A DNA stretch of 64,000 nucleotides from Pycnococcus provasolii (GCA_049487715.1 CP150551.1:372001-436000), one strand, 5' to 3'. Shown: positions 18,728-28,806, counted from the first letter of the stretch. Numbers and translations: made by a program. The notes: a model not told the origin generated them from the sequence alone.

Positions 18728-19819
18728 TTACAGCTCGTTGTCGACGAGGCTTCTTGCGAAGCGTCGAATCTCGTCGTCAATCGCAGGCTGGTCGTGCAAG
18801 CCGACCTTCCAAGTTGTCGGCCATGACGTGGAAGACTGCGCTCCCAAGAGTGCACCTAGAACCGACCCACGGTGAGCATTCTCGCCTCCACTATTGGTGT
18901 TCGCCAATAGACCAGCGACAGGATCGTCGGCATATTTGCTCGCGAGGTAAAACACAATTGGCAACGCACCGTCAAGGTAGCACTGTGGACCAAGCATCGC
19001 CACGACCTCTGAGTCTGGCGTGTCAATCAACGATGCGACGTCCACGCCGTACTCTGCGGCAAACTTCTCCGCCACCCGTTTCAGCGACGCCCCACGAAGC
19101 ACGCGGTGTAAAGCTTTGGCATATCGTTTGACGTGCACATCTAGCTCCGCGACGCCGTGCGTGCTTCTCGCATGTTGCACGGCGAGGCGTACAGCTTCCG
19201 ACTCATCGGCATTGGCAGCGGTTAACACCACCACGGGTGTGGAGACGAGGGCGCCGATGGTCACGAAGTTATGGTCTTTCACGCGACCATTCGTCGCGCA
19301 CTCGCGAGGCGAAACGCCGCTGTCGTAGTTCGCAAAGAAGTGCCGATGGTAGCTCTCTGCGTACGTATCGTTGTGGCTTCCTGGCGTCGTCATGAACGTT
19401 ACGTATGCATCAAGCCACGCGTCAACGTCGTACTGCGGTGGTCCGTCGTTCTCCGCGAGTGTTCGCGTGAGAACGCGAGCACAGAGAGCGTTGAGCGTAT
19501 TCTCTCCCGCGAGCATGGCGTCGTGGTAGTGCGTTCCCTTCATGGCCCATTTGGATTTCTTGCCGTGGTTGATGACGCGCCCGATGACGTCGCCGACGTG
19601 CGTGCCGCGTCCTTGCGCGCCGGTTGACGATCGGTCCATGAAAGCGCCTGGGTGGGTGGACTTGGGCGCTTCGTACTGCAAACCAGTGATACCTGCTGGG
19701 GGAAAGTCCCGGTAAATGTCAGCGACGTTGTAGTACCAGTGCACGGGCATTGAGAGCGCGTCGCCAATGAGTACACCGTACAGCACCTGCACGATGGCTA
19801 TGCCGTACATCGTCATCAT
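18728..19819 (-). CDS. ADP-ribosylglycohydrolase family protein
   Basis: 363 aa from the ATG at 19819; the frame is open to 19855 but begins there with TTG. GVLIGDALSMPVHWYYN near residue 15 is the first signature of the ADP-ribosylglycohydrolase fold (Pfam ADP_ribosyl_GH), and NTNSGGENAHRGSVLGALLG near residue 320 is the second. In classic members the second motif is GGDxDT with metal-binding Asp residues; here Glu and His take those places. This variant occurs in a recognised subgroup, so activity on ADP-ribosyl groups is uncertain. The helical middle includes a conserved HNDTYAESYHR segment. It shares a divergent 5' region with NDUFB7. Confidence 0.78.
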   Translation of the reverse strand: MMTMYGIAIVQVLYGVLIGDALSMPVHWYYNVADIYRDFPPAGITGLQYEAPKSTHPGAFMDRSSTGAQGRGTHVGDVIGRVINHGKKSKWAMKGTHYHDAMLAGENTLNALCARVLTRTLAENDGPPQYDVDAWLDAYVTFMTTPGSHNDTYAESYHRHFFANYDSGVSPRECATNGRVKDHNFVTIGALVSTPVVVLTAANADESEAVRLAVQHARSTHGVAELDVHVKRYAKALHRVLRGASLKRVAEKFAAEYGVDVASLIDTPDSEVVAMLGPQCYLDGALPIVFYLASKYADDPVAGLLANTNSGGENAHRGSVLGALLGAQSSTSWPTTWKVGLHDQPAIDDEIRRFARSLVDNEL

Positions 19820-19888
19820 CCAAACCAACAACACAAAACAAAAGGGAAACCCCAAGAAAAACTAGGTAGAAAAACACCACCTGTAGAG

Positions 19889-19992
19889 TAACCCCTGTAG
19901 GTAAACCCCTAACCCCTAACCCCTAAAGGTAAACCCCTAAAGGTAAACCCCTAACCCTAAACCCCTACCCTAAACCCCGAAAGGTAAACCCC
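19889..19992. repeat. Telomere-like degenerate tract in a divergent promoter
   Basis: About 100 bases of units such as AACCCCT, AAAGGTAAACCCCT and CCCTAA, between the glycohydrolase start (19819, minus) and the NDUFB7 start (20123, plus). The remainder of 19820-20122 has no gene. Confidence 0.75.
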
Positions 19993-20122
19993 GAACTTCT
20001 TGCTTGGAGTTGTTTTCAGCCTTCAGGGGGAGCTCCGGCTGTCCGGTTCCTTCAAGGGGAAGGAGGGTTTGTTGGGTTTGGCCGGCTGCCCTATTCTCCT
20101 CCCCCGTAAGTAAAAGTTTACC

Positions 20123-20691
20123 ATGGCGTCCGTGGGTGACCACGCGCGCCGTCAAGCCGCGAAGCTTCCTTCGTTATCTCTCGACCCGCCTCCGATGCAG
20201 GCGACACAAGAGCAGCTGCAACAACACAAAATTCCGCTGCAGTACCGAGACTACTGCGCGCACCTACTCATACCACTCAACGAGGTACGACATTTTGTCT
20301 TCACTTCATTGTCTTGTTTTCTTATTTTTATTTCGTTTGTTTCTTCGTCACTGTGTCGTCTATTCTATTCTATTCTTTCTATTCTTTCTTTGTGGCACTC
20401 CTTACTGGTGTTCATCTCCTCTATCAGCTTTCAGTTTTCAGTTCTGGGTTCAGGGGAGCGTTTGTGAGGTGATGGGTCACTTGGGCGACGTCATATATGG
20501 AAGACAGGCAAGCAAGGGGTGCTTCGATAGCTCCTTGGAGCGCGGATGCGGTTCTTTGCGGCGTTAATATATCTTCTTTGTTGTTTGTGTGTCGGTGGTG
20601 TGCTCCTTCTTTGGGTGTGCTCCTTCTTTGAAGACATAAAACTTATACTAAAGAAGTTCATAGTTTTTTTGGTGACTTGCGCTGACTTGAA

Positions 20692-20731
<40 letters not shown>

Positions 20732-20900
20732 AACAAATGATAAACGATATTATTATTATTCTATCTAGTGTCGCGTGAAAAATTTCTGGTGGCCTGGGAC
20801 GTGCAAGCACGAAAGGCACGAATTCGAGGTGTGCCAGTACCGCGAATATCTGCGCCGCGTCAAGAAGATGGAGGTGCAGAGGGCGCAAGAGCAAGGCTAG
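20123..20900 (+). CDS. NDUFB7: NADH dehydrogenase (complex I) subunit NDUFB7/B18
   Basis: Exon 1 is 20123-20284, the intron is 20285-20768 (GTACGA...ATCTAG, 484 bp), and exon 2 is 20769-20900, giving 97 aa. The ATG lies in CCATGG. The product carries twin CX9C motifs: CAHLLIPLNEC, whose second Cys is the first codon of exon 2, and CKHERHEFEVC. These form the CHCH helical hairpin of this accessory subunit of mitochondrial respiratory complex I, which faces the intermembrane space. QYRDYC and the basic CQYREYLRRVKK segment are also characteristic. The intron is T-rich and includes a CA microsatellite. The call is secure. Confidence 0.95.
20693..20729. repeat. (CA)n microsatellite in the NDUFB7 intron
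   Basis: Eighteen and a half CA units near the 3' end of the intron, about 40 bp before the acceptor. Such a tract could vary in length between strains and could affect splicing. Confidence 0.95.
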
Positions 20901-21025
20901 AAGAACTACGCTTCAAAATATAATATGAGACATCCTCCTCTTCAGTTTTTCAAAAGTGAAATGCTTTTTTTTACCTTCCCAAAGCCCACACAACCAGCGC
21001 ACAACACGACAACAAGGTCGTCGAC

Positions 21026-22153
21026 TTAGACGACCGTCGCCTGCATGTTTCGGATAAGCTCAGGCACCGCCGCATCCTCCAGCGAAGGCGACTCGGTACA
21101 AACCTCGAAAAGCGCAAAGAATACGGCGGTGAACATCCGTATGGGCAGCGGATTTCGTTCCGTAAACGGCCGCGCGTACATCTTGCCCAAAATCATGCCT
21201 GGCTCCACGAAACGAAACTCGTCGCGAAACTGGCGGAAGTTGCGCAAGCCCGTGAAGAGACGCACGGGCGTATTTGAGTAGTCGATGACCCACGCTTGCG
21301 TATTGCCCCCTCCAAACGGTACGCTCCAGCTATTACCCACTGACACGTCTCCCTTGAACGCGTGCATGTCGCCAAGCACTGGATGCTGGATGACATTCGT
21401 GACCACGCCCTCGTTCGGCCAGAAGCACTTGCCGTACCAAGGCTGAGCGATAGCCTCGAGCGTCTGTGGGCTTGCGCCAACTGGGCAGCCGACGTAACAT
21501 CCTGTGGGAACTTCCTTGGTGAGAGGGTAGGCGTTGGCGTACGTTTGATCGAGCGTCGTCAACGGGACGGTGAGCATGTGGTCGCAGAACTCCTTGATAG
21601 AGTTGAATCCGAGGGGTGGCTTCCACGGGTCACACTGCGCGCGTCGTGTTTCGTTCGTCGGAAGAAGTGGTCTTCCGAATCTCGCCTCCCTCGCCCTATT
21701 TTCCTCGTCGAGGCGATTCAGCTGCTGCTCGCGCCGCTCCTCGCGCCGGTTGCGTGCGCGCCCAAACACGGGCGGTGCAGGCCCGGGTAGAATTCGCCAA
21801 GCCTGGCGTGTTTCTTCATCCGCTTCCGTCGTCGTGGTTAGCGGTGCGCAAGCGACCATCGTCGTCCCATCATAGCACATTTCCTGTTGGCCTTGCCACG
21901 TGAAGCAGTCTGTCTGCACCGCCCCTTCGCTGACGACGGGGAAGACGCACGGCGATCCTGTGAGCGTCGTGCGTCGCAATGGGTTTGGGTCCAAACCTTG
22001 CTGTTCCGTTGTTTGTTCTGGTGACGCGTTGATTTCATTTTGCTGTGCGCGTGCTGGCATGCCAATCACCGCGACGAGAACGACGACACGAAGCCACGCA
22101 AGAAAGGAAGAGAGCATGGCACCTCCTCCTGCTCCTCCTCTGTTATGCGACAT
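21026..22153 (-). CDS. Secreted Cys-containing protein with a fibronectin-II-like segment and a conserved C-terminal domain
   Basis: 375 aa from the ATG at 22153; a second ATG at 22117 also leads straight into the signal peptide (LRVVVLVAVIGMPARA). The frame upstream begins only with GTG. Near residue 70 is SPCVFPVV followed by spaced Cys and CYDG, resembling a fibronectin type II fold. A Thr-rich linker and a charged helical stretch (about 115-165) follow. The C-terminal 200 residues begin QCDPWKPPLGFNSIKEFCDH and include WVIDYSNTPVRLFTG and FVEPGMILGKMY. The last two blocks resemble a small conserved domain seen in bacterial hypothetical proteins, where an IDYS strand and a PGxYLGxxY strand suggest a lipocalin-like barrel. 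Function is unknown. It is divergent from the propeller gene. Confidence 0.65.
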   Translation of the reverse strand: MSHNRGGAGGGAMLSSFLAWLRVVVLVAVIGMPARAQQNEINASPEQTTEQQGLDPNPLRRTTLTGSPCVFPVVSEGAVQTDCFTWQGQQEMCYDGTTMVACAPLTTTTEADEETRQAWRILPGPAPPVFGRARNRREERREQQLNRLDEENRAREARFGRPLLPTNETRRAQCDPWKPPLGFNSIKEFCDHMLTVPLTTLDQTYANAYPLTKEVPTGCYVGCPVGASPQTLEAIAQPWYGKCFWPNEGVVTNVIQHPVLGDMHAFKGDVSVGNSWSVPFGGGNTQAWVIDYSNTPVRLFTGLRNFRQFRDEFRFVEPGMILGKMYARPFTERNPLPIRMFTAVFFALFEVCTESPSLEDAAVPELIRNMQATVV

Positions 22154-22839
22154 CAGCGAACCCACAAGAGTGCTGCACTGGTGACAAAAACCAAACACAA
22201 ATATACGAGAAGTACACGTGGTATTCACTCACCTCTACAACGATAGGAAGGAATCAAACGACGACAAAGCGGACTGACGACACAACCACGTTCCACGAAA
22301 CTCAACAGGATGACGATGATGATGACACACTGACTGAGAAACAACTTACAGCACGCACTATGGTAAAGGAAATCATGGAATAGAGAAATAGTGTCACCTC
22401 CTTATTCATGCATGACCAGTTCAGACAGGTAAAACAAACAAGAAATCAAACGCCATCCGTGGACGTCGAGACCTTCTGTGTTGGAGACGAGCATGACAGG
22501 CCTTTAAAGGGGAACGACTGTGTGACGGGAAAAAGGGAAACAGAAAAGGAGGGGGGGAGATACCCTCGAGGGATGGATCCCCGGGGGGCCATCCCGGCGA
22601 CTTGCCCCTGAGATACCCTAACCCGAACCCCAACCCTAACCCTAATCGGTAACCCTAACCCTAACCCGAACCCGAACCCGAACGGAAACCCTAACCCGAA
22701 TCGGCTCGCCCTATCGTACTCTATGTTGGGCACACGCAACCTCCCCTTAAGGGAGTCACTCTTGCCCAACCGAATCCAATCCGGATCCCATCTTTCGAAC
22801 AACTCTACTGTTGTACACGTGTGTCAAAGCAAGCAAGTC
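22154..22839. promoter_or_regulatory. Divergent 5' region with telomere-like tract
   Basis: No gene is supported between the two divergent starts. The region holds a GGATCC/CCCCGGGGGG block near 22573-22590 and telomere-like units CCCTAA, CCCGAA and CCTAATCGGTAA at 22615-22700. The plus-strand frame of the following gene is open back to 22723 but there it crosses this repetitive DNA. Confidence 0.5.
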
Positions 22840-25065
22840 ATGGGTCACGAGTGGGTTCCGTGCTTGCTCAGTGCTCTAGTGGGAGCAGGTCTCCTAAGTG
22901 TCAACTTCTATGTTTTGGAAGCTCGGAGAAGAAGAAGAAGAAGAAGAAGAGGAGGAGGAGGAAGAAAAACTCATTTAGAACTTAAGGCCTGGGAGGATGT
23001 TATGGCGGCATCTTCTTCTGGCGATGGTGGTGGTGGTGGTGGTGGTGATTCAGCGAGTCTTTCCAGTCTTCAGCGTGAAAACGACGCGTTACGTGCGAAA
23101 ATCAAACTTCTTGTCAACCCCGCAGGGGAACGGGCACTCGGGGAACTCAAAGGCGTAAACGCGATGAACCAGGCACTCTGGAGAATGAACGCATTCCAAC
23201 ACCAGCCGCCGGAATTCAGGTACTTCGACCCTGTGCTCAGCGAACAGCTCGAGGTGGAAATGAAGGAGGTGAGGCTGCCGTTTAGCGACCAAACGCACGA
23301 AATGTGCTACGAACCGGTCAGCCGGTGCCTGTTCATCAGCCAGATGAGCAACTCCGTATTAGTGCGCATTCCTGTTGGAGCAAACGGAATGTTACTGGAC
23401 GACCAGGACGCGTGGAGAGTTGGGCCCGTCGACAAAGACAGTGGCGACGGCATCAGCGGCTTGCACAACCTCTCTCTCAGCCCAGCGAACCCAGGGTGCT
23501 TGTGGCTCAGCCTTCAGTCGGCCAACACCATTCTGCTCGTCGAGGGTGCCACCATGAAGGTTAGAAAGGTGATGAAGGTGCCCACGATGCTCGTCCGCAA
23601 AGACAAAACAGCTGTGCTCGTCGGCGGGCCGCACTGCGTGCGCGAGTGCCCGCGAACGGGTAACGTGTGGGTCGCGCTCAAGGGGTCGCAGGGTTGTCAT
23701 CCGGGGCACGTGCCGGGTGTTGCAGAACTCAGCGGAAAGCGCGGCTTCGCGTTGGCGAAGGAGCGCGTGTGCTGCGACGCCAAGGCTCTGCGCAAGCGCA
23801 TGGACACGCTCGCTGGGCTCGGGTACGACAGCCCACCACCGGAGGGATACGCGGTGTGGCGCGTCAAGCCAGACGAGTACGACCCCTCCCATCCCGAGTG
23901 CGGCGGCTCTCTTTACGAGACGCTCCCGAGCCCTCCTATGGTGGCAGTTGATCACGAAGCCAACTGCTGGGTTGCGCAGGATACGTCGAAAACCATCATG
24001 CGAATACAAGAGTCGAAACCACCCGCCGATGCGTGCTGTCAGATGGAAATTCCACATCCGCACGTAGGGTCACAAATGAAGTGCTCCATGCAGGTGACGG
24101 GACCAGCTGTGGTTGTAGCACCTGACGGCGGTATCTGGTGCTCGCTGCTAGGTGCGCAGGGCGGCCTCGTCCGAATATGCCCTGAAAAGGGCACACGCAC
24201 GCGGTACGAGTTCCCCATACCGCCCTGGATGCATACCGCGAGATTCATTCACGTGGTATTCCACATGGTGGAAGATGTGAATATCGTCTTCGGAGGCTCA
24301 CTCGTGACGTGTGGAAGCAGCAAGACAGCTATCAAAGGTTTCAAAGGCGGCGTGGGCTGCCCAACACTCTTCGCCATATCCTCAAATTTGATCGAAGATG
24401 ACGCGATGAATGCGCTGTACATGGTCATTTTCGACTCCACCGGCGAAATGGGGTGGTCTGAGCCCATTGCTACCCGCGTCATGCCGCTCGCCACGCAAGA
24501 TTGTTCCTGCCACCGCATAGAGGTCATCTCCGAAGGACTGCCGCCCGAGGACCACAGCATCTGCGTCTCCGAGCTGCATACGTCGAAGATATTCCAAGTG
24601 AAGATTTGCAACGCGCTTGCGCAAATGGACGGACTCGTCGAAGAGGACATGTCAGTCAGCGATCCAGATTCAGTCGGGAGAAAGTTAAAGGATGGCTACG
24701 ACGATATTGCGCGACGCTTTCATGATTTTGGCGGAATCACTAAATACAGGGGCATGCTGCGCGAGGAAGGTGTGCCCATTATGGGATCGAGCATCGATCG
24801 TTTCGAGAAATTCGGTGCGGCATTGCATATAGGTTTCATCACCGACGGCGTCTTGCGCGGCGACCGCACAGAGGTCCCGCCAGACATCCAGGAGGCTCTC
24901 GAAAAAGCTGAGAAAGAAGCGGTGGAGAAGCACAAGTCGGAAAAGGGGTACCATCCAACCGCGAAGTTCGATTGGGAAGATATCACAAGCAAGTGGAATA
25001 TTGTAGGGAGAAAAGACAGCGAACATAGAAAGGTCACCTCGCGGAAGACTCTCGGCGAAGGATGA
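22840..25065 (+). CDS. Membrane-anchored beta-propeller-like protein of unknown function
   Basis: 741 aa from the ATG at 22840, the first after the telomere-like tract. The N-terminus has one hydrophobic segment (CLLSALVGAGLLSVNFYVL) followed by a run of Arg, which suggests a signal anchor with a cytosolic basic side. A coiled-coil stretch (SLSSLQRENDALRAKIKLL) leads into repeated blocks that look like propeller blades: ISGLHNLSLSPANPGCLWLS, VRECPRTGNVWVALKG, PPMVAVDHEANCWVAQD, GPAVVVAPDGGIWCSLLG. The pattern hydrophobic-D/P-x-G-x-(I/V)-W is the blade signature of lyase-like and SMP-30-like propellers. The last 130 residues are charged and helical. No catalytic assignment can be made. Confidence 0.65.
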   Translation: MGHEWVPCLLSALVGAGLLSVNFYVLEARRRRRRRRRGGGGRKTHLELKAWEDVMAASSSGDGGGGGGGDSASLSSLQRENDALRAKIKLLVNPAGERALGELKGVNAMNQALWRMNAFQHQPPEFRYFDPVLSEQLEVEMKEVRLPFSDQTHEMCYEPVSRCLFISQMSNSVLVRIPVGANGMLLDDQDAWRVGPVDKDSGDGISGLHNLSLSPANPGCLWLSLQSANTILLVEGATMKVRKVMKVPTMLVRKDKTAVLVGGPHCVRECPRTGNVWVALKGSQGCHPGHVPGVAELSGKRGFALAKERVCCDAKALRKRMDTLAGLGYDSPPPEGYAVWRVKPDEYDPSHPECGGSLYETLPSPPMVAVDHEANCWVAQDTSKTIMRIQESKPPADACCQMEIPHPHVGSQMKCSMQVTGPAVVVAPDGGIWCSLLGAQGGLVRICPEKGTRTRYEFPIPPWMHTARFIHVVFHMVEDVNIVFGGSLVTCGSSKTAIKGFKGGVGCPTLFAISSNLIEDDAMNALYMVIFDSTGEMGWSEPIATRVMPLATQDCSCHRIEVISEGLPPEDHSICVSELHTSKIFQVKICNALAQMDGLVEEDMSVSDPDSVGRKLKDGYDDIARRFHDFGGITKYRGMLREEGVPIMGSSIDRFEKFGAALHIGFITDGVLRGDRTEVPPDIQEALEKAEKEAVEKHKSEKGYHPTAKFDWEDITSKWNIVGRKDSEHRKVTSRKTLGEG

Positions 25066-25201
25066 CTATTGAAGCGTGGGATTTCGATCAATTTTGATGG
25101 GGATTATTACCTTTACTGTAGTTCGAAAGAAATGACATGTTACGACTCGTATCGTCACAACTGACAAACCATTTTCAGGTCTGCATGCAGTAACCGTCAA
25201 A

Positions 25202-27192
25202 CTATGCCATCATCTCAGCTGCTGTCGGCATTTCCACGGGAGCACCTTCAACCGCTCCCTTCTTTTTTCGGCGCTTCTTGAAGATGCCGGTTGACGGGGC
25301 ACCTGCACCTCCCATCGCGGCTGCGGCCATGCCCTCGGGCGCCACTTGATTTCCTGCGAGCGGTGGCATTGCAGCGCCCATCTCCTCATCTGGTGCGTAC
25401 ATTCCTGCACCCATGTCTGCGGGAAGCATACCTCCTCCGCTCATCCCGGCAGCGGGACCTCCGCCACCCATCATCGATGCCAGCATGCCACCACCTTGTG
25501 GTGGAGCTCCGCCCGCACCGGCGGCGGGACCTCCGCCACCCATCATCGATGCCAGCATGCCACCACCTTGTGGTGGAGCTCCGCCCGCGCCGGCAGCAGG
25601 ACCTCCGCCTCCCATCATCGATGCCAGCATGCCACCACCTTGTGGTGGAGCTCCGCCCGCTCCGGCAGCAGCTCCGCCACCCATCATCGATGCGAGCATG
25701 CCACCACCTTGTGGTGGAGCTCCGCCCGCTCCGGCAGCAGCTCCGCCACCCATCATCGATGCCAGCATGCCACCACCTTGTGGTGGAGCTCCGCCCGCTC
25801 CGGCAGCAGCTCCGCCACCCATCATCGATGCGAGCATGCCACCACCTTGTGGTGGAGCTCCGCCCGCTCCGGCAGCAGCTCCGCCTCCCATCATCGATGC
25901 CAGCATGCCACCACCTTTCTGCTGTGCATTACCACCCTTTGGCGCACCTTGCCCTAATCCCATGAGCCTGCCCATCATACCAGGTCCGCCAGCCGCTGCT
26001 CCAGTCGCTCCTCCTGCGGCCATGCCGCCAGCTGCTCCGGGCATCAAGCTCGCGAGCATGCCACCACCTGCACCAGCTCCACCTCCGCCAGCGAGAGACG
26101 CCAGTGCGTCTGCTGGGTTGCTCAGCGCTGGAGGAGAACCAACAGGTGCTGCCTGGATAGCTGACTGCATCTGGGTCTTGAGGTTGCGTGCTTGGGCAGC
26201 GAGCGTTGGGCCCACGGGCGCTGGTAAGTCGGCCGCCATCTCGGCGACGTCGTCGTGATGGTCTCCCAGTTCCTCGGACATGCCCTGCTTCGCGGTCGCC
26301 CACTCGGCATCCACTGCGGCACTCTCGTCTCGCAGCTTGCGGTCGAGACGCATTTTCTTAAGCTCCGCAGCATCCTGGGCAGCCTCAACGCGATCTGCTT
26401 CCGTCGCGTCGACGTTGAGTATCGTGGACGCCGCGGAGGGAAAAATTTTCTTAACACGCTCCGCCTCGGGTGCGCTAAGCGGCACGCCATTTGCCTGTGC
26501 CGCTTGCACGCTTTGAACCACCTCGGCAGTCTCCACCTCTAGCTTCGCGTACTCCGTTGCTTGCTTGGACACTAAGCTCTTCTTTTTCTTTGCAATTTCT
26601 TCTAGTTTCGCCGTCCACTTTTTCTGCGTCTTTTCGAAAGCGCTTTTCTTCTTCGGCAGCTGCTTTGCGAGGTCGTCTTTTGCCTTCTGCGCGTCCGCGG
26701 CACCTTGCCTAAGTTTCAATAATGCGCCGCCTCCCGCTCCCATGACGAGCATGCCCAACGCGGCCCCTCCCGCGTTTGCGAACACCTGCGTGGTCGAAAC
26801 ATCGTTTGAGCTTGACGTCGCATTGGGGAGCGTCCAATTGGGGAGGGCAGGTACTGGTACACGACAGTTGGTGCAGCTGTGGTCGTCGCCGTCGCTGCAG
26901 CTGTGGTGGCGGTCGTGGTCGTTTGAGCGGAAACGAGCTCCACAGGGGCTAGGCACAGGAATATGAGGAAGACGACACTCAGCGCGAAGTTGAGCGAAAT
27001 GAAGCGTTGACTCCTGAAGGTGAGTGAGGCGGCTCGAAGGGCGTGCCTTTTTTTGAAAAGGTTCTTAAGGGCCACCTTAACGCTGCCCTTAAGTCGTGTT
27101 GCCTCCTTACGAACCGGCGGCTTAACCACCGAACAACGCCGCCGCCATACAGACATACACGCAGACGCAGACGCAGACATACGTTTCCCCAT
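25202..27192 (-). CDS. Secreted or anchored Gly/Met-rich repeat protein, with a frame change near its N-terminus
   Basis: Two frames are needed. Frame A starts at the ATG 27192 and carries a hydrophobic segment (NFALSVVFLIFLCLAPVELVSA) and a Thr/Ala-rich stretch to about 26840. Frame B (open 26956 to 25202, no ATG before its second hydrophobic segment) carries the rest. The switch can be met by a short intron (a 44-base GTACCT...CAAG and a 77-base GTGTAC...GCAG both have the right length modulo 3) or by an indel. Frame B has a second hydrophobic stretch (AGGAALGMLVMGAGGGALL), then a Lys/Ala-rich coiled coil of about 170 residues, then seven near-identical 23-24-residue units of GGGMLASMMGGG plus Ala/Gly/Pro, then a basic KKRRKKK tail. 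Function is unknown; the repeats suggest a low-complexity structural or phase-separating segment. Confidence 0.55.
25440..25915. repeat. Coding minisatellite, 69- or 72-bp units
   Basis: Seven consecutive units containing CATCATCGATGCCAGCATGC and CACCACCTTGTGGTGGAGCT-type sequence. Units differ by a three-base GP insertion (72 versus 69 bp) and one or two synonymous changes, so the array was amplified or homogenised recently. Confidence 0.9.
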
Positions 27193-27882
27193 GAATATGT
27201 TCAGAAATTGAAAAAAAAAACAAATGACGCCTTAAGCGGACGGAATTCGGAAAAAAGAAAAAAAGTCAAAAAACAAAAAAACCACGAACTTTCCAGTCAA
27301 CAGTCAACAAAAACAACACCTTTGGGCCTTATTAGGGGGGGGGGAACCTTGTGGAGTCAACGGACGCTACCTACGAAACACGGAAAACAGGTCTATGTAC
27401 TTACGAAACACACACTTGTACACAAAAGCGTCAGAACTGGCAATCAGGCAATCAGGTGTCAGGTGTCAGGGGAGATGGCAAATAGTTTAGTGGGACCTTA
27501 CAGGTGACAGGAGGGGTGGTCAAAACTCAAAAGCAGGTGTCAAAAGCGATTGGTTGGCGTTGGCCGTTGGGTTGTTGGGCGGTCAAAAGCTGTGTTGTGG
27601 GTTGCAGTGCTGGATGTGGCTGTGGCTGTGTGGGGGGGAGTTGTACTGTGTACACGGGGGGAGCTCCGGTGATCAGGGGGAGTCTTGAATGGCTTGAAAG
27701 AGTCCCCAGGGCTTCGTAGGTGGGCTTCGTCACGGACACACAAAGGTACCTCTACGGTACCACGTGTAGAGGCTACTTTTACCACCCAAAGGAACCTGAG
27801 GGATGCATGTTTCAGTACAGTACAGGTAAGTACGGTACAAATGGAGTCTACGATACACATTTTAATTTAAATAACCTTAAGG
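27193..27882. other. Intergenic region, no gene seen
   Basis: About 690 bp between two minus-strand genes. It is A-rich near 27210-27310 and contains direct short repeats such as CAGGTGTCAGGTGTCAGGGG near 27450 and a GGGG/TGTG-rich part near 27600-27670. Open frames are short and unconvincing. It should include the 5' region of the Gly/Met-rich gene. Confidence 0.5.
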
Positions 27883-28806
27883 TTAGACGTCGGGACGGTC
27901 GGCGTACGTCGTCGCGGACTCTGGAATCGGCCGTTGGTCGAACTCAGCCTGACGCGCGGCGGCGAGGCGCGACTCCTGCTCGCGCTCGTACGCGACGTAC
28001 CGGTCAAGCGAATCGACGTGCGGCTTTTGTGGACGCGCAGGTCCAAGGAATATGTCAACAAATAAGCTCTCGAGCTCCGGGCTCTGCGCAGCGTGCAGCA
28101 GGGACCAAGCCTGAGCGGCGAGCACGTCCGGGACGCGGACGAGGTCGTCGAGTGCGTCGAGAAGAGCATGCGCGACGAACGTGAGCGGGTAACGTGACGC
28201 GACGGCACGCAGGTACGCCGCCGCCTCGCGCGACGCGTCACGCAGCGCGCCGGGAAACGTCGAGGCGTCCGTCCAAACGGCGCGTGCGAGACGCCTGGCG
28301 ACGTCCAAAGCGGCGCCGTCGATACCGGTTCCCGCGTAGGCGTCGCGCAGCGCGCGCGCGAGCGCCAGCGGTGTCGTCACCATGTCGCGGACCGCCGTGA
28401 CGGCGGCGTATGCGATCTCTTTCGGCTTGGTCTTTCTCCACGCCGCGCGCGCCACCGCCTTCGTCTCGTCTGAGTTGTCGACGAACGTGGAGATGAGTAT
28501 TGTGAAAGCTGGCACGATAAGCAGGACGACGAAAGCGGCTGCCACGATTCCCCACAGACTTCTCTCTTTGGGTTTCCCGTCCATCGCAGGAATCGCCTGG
28601 TAGTAGAAGTTAACGAGCCATGAGAGGGAGAGTGGCGGTAGTGGTTGTCGCAGGTACCCGTTGTTGACAAGAAATGTCGAGAGAGCCCGGTACCACGAGG
28701 GTGATGCTTGTAATAGAGCAAGGAGTTGTGAGCGACTTGAAGTAGACGAAGAAGAAGAATCTGAAACTGCACCTGCACCAGCACCAGAAGGCGGAGGAGG
28801 AGGCAT
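27883..28806 (-). CDS. Conserved-looking protein with one membrane segment, unknown function
   Basis: 307 aa from an ATG. A Pro/Gly/Ser-rich N-terminus is followed by a helical region (SQLLALLQASPSWYRALSTF), a segment rich in Pro, Leu and Trp, and a single strong membrane helix (LWGIVAAAFVVLLIVPAFTI, about residues 84-110). The remaining 190 residues are amphipathic and helical, rich in Ala, Arg and Asp (for instance YAAVTAVRDMVTTPLALARA and LLDALDDLVRVPDVLAAQ). No family is recognised. A topology of short N-terminal domain, one helix and a helical C-terminal domain is likely. Confidence 0.6.
   Translation of the reverse strand: MPPPPPSGAGAGAVSDSSSSSTSSRSQLLALLQASPSWYRALSTFLVNNGYLRQPLPPLSLSWLVNFYYQAIPAMDGKPKERSLWGIVAAAFVVLLIVPAFTILISTFVDNSDETKAVARAAWRKTKPKEIAYAAVTAVRDMVTTPLALARALRDAYAGTGIDGAALDVARRLARAVWTDASTFPGALRDASREAAAYLRAVASRYPLTFVAHALLDALDDLVRVPDVLAAQAWSLLHAAQSPELESLFVDIFLGPARPQKPHVDSLDRYVAYEREQESRLAAARQAEFDQRPIPESATTYADRPDV

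Noticed and set aside
19889-19992. Telomere-like tracts read as true chromosome ends or assembly telomere joins
   Set aside because: They are short, degenerate, occur many times and are bounded on both sides by ordinary genes.
22723-22839. N-terminal extension of the propeller gene from an ATG at 22723
   Set aside because: It immediately follows the telomere-like tract and precedes a better signal-anchor start at 22840.
25413-26258. Pro-rich frame opposite the Gly/Met repeat gene
   Set aside because: It arises from reading the GC-rich repeat backwards (PPPIIDASMPPP); it has no ATG-led secretion signal and ends where the repeats end. The minus strand has coiled coil and signal segment.
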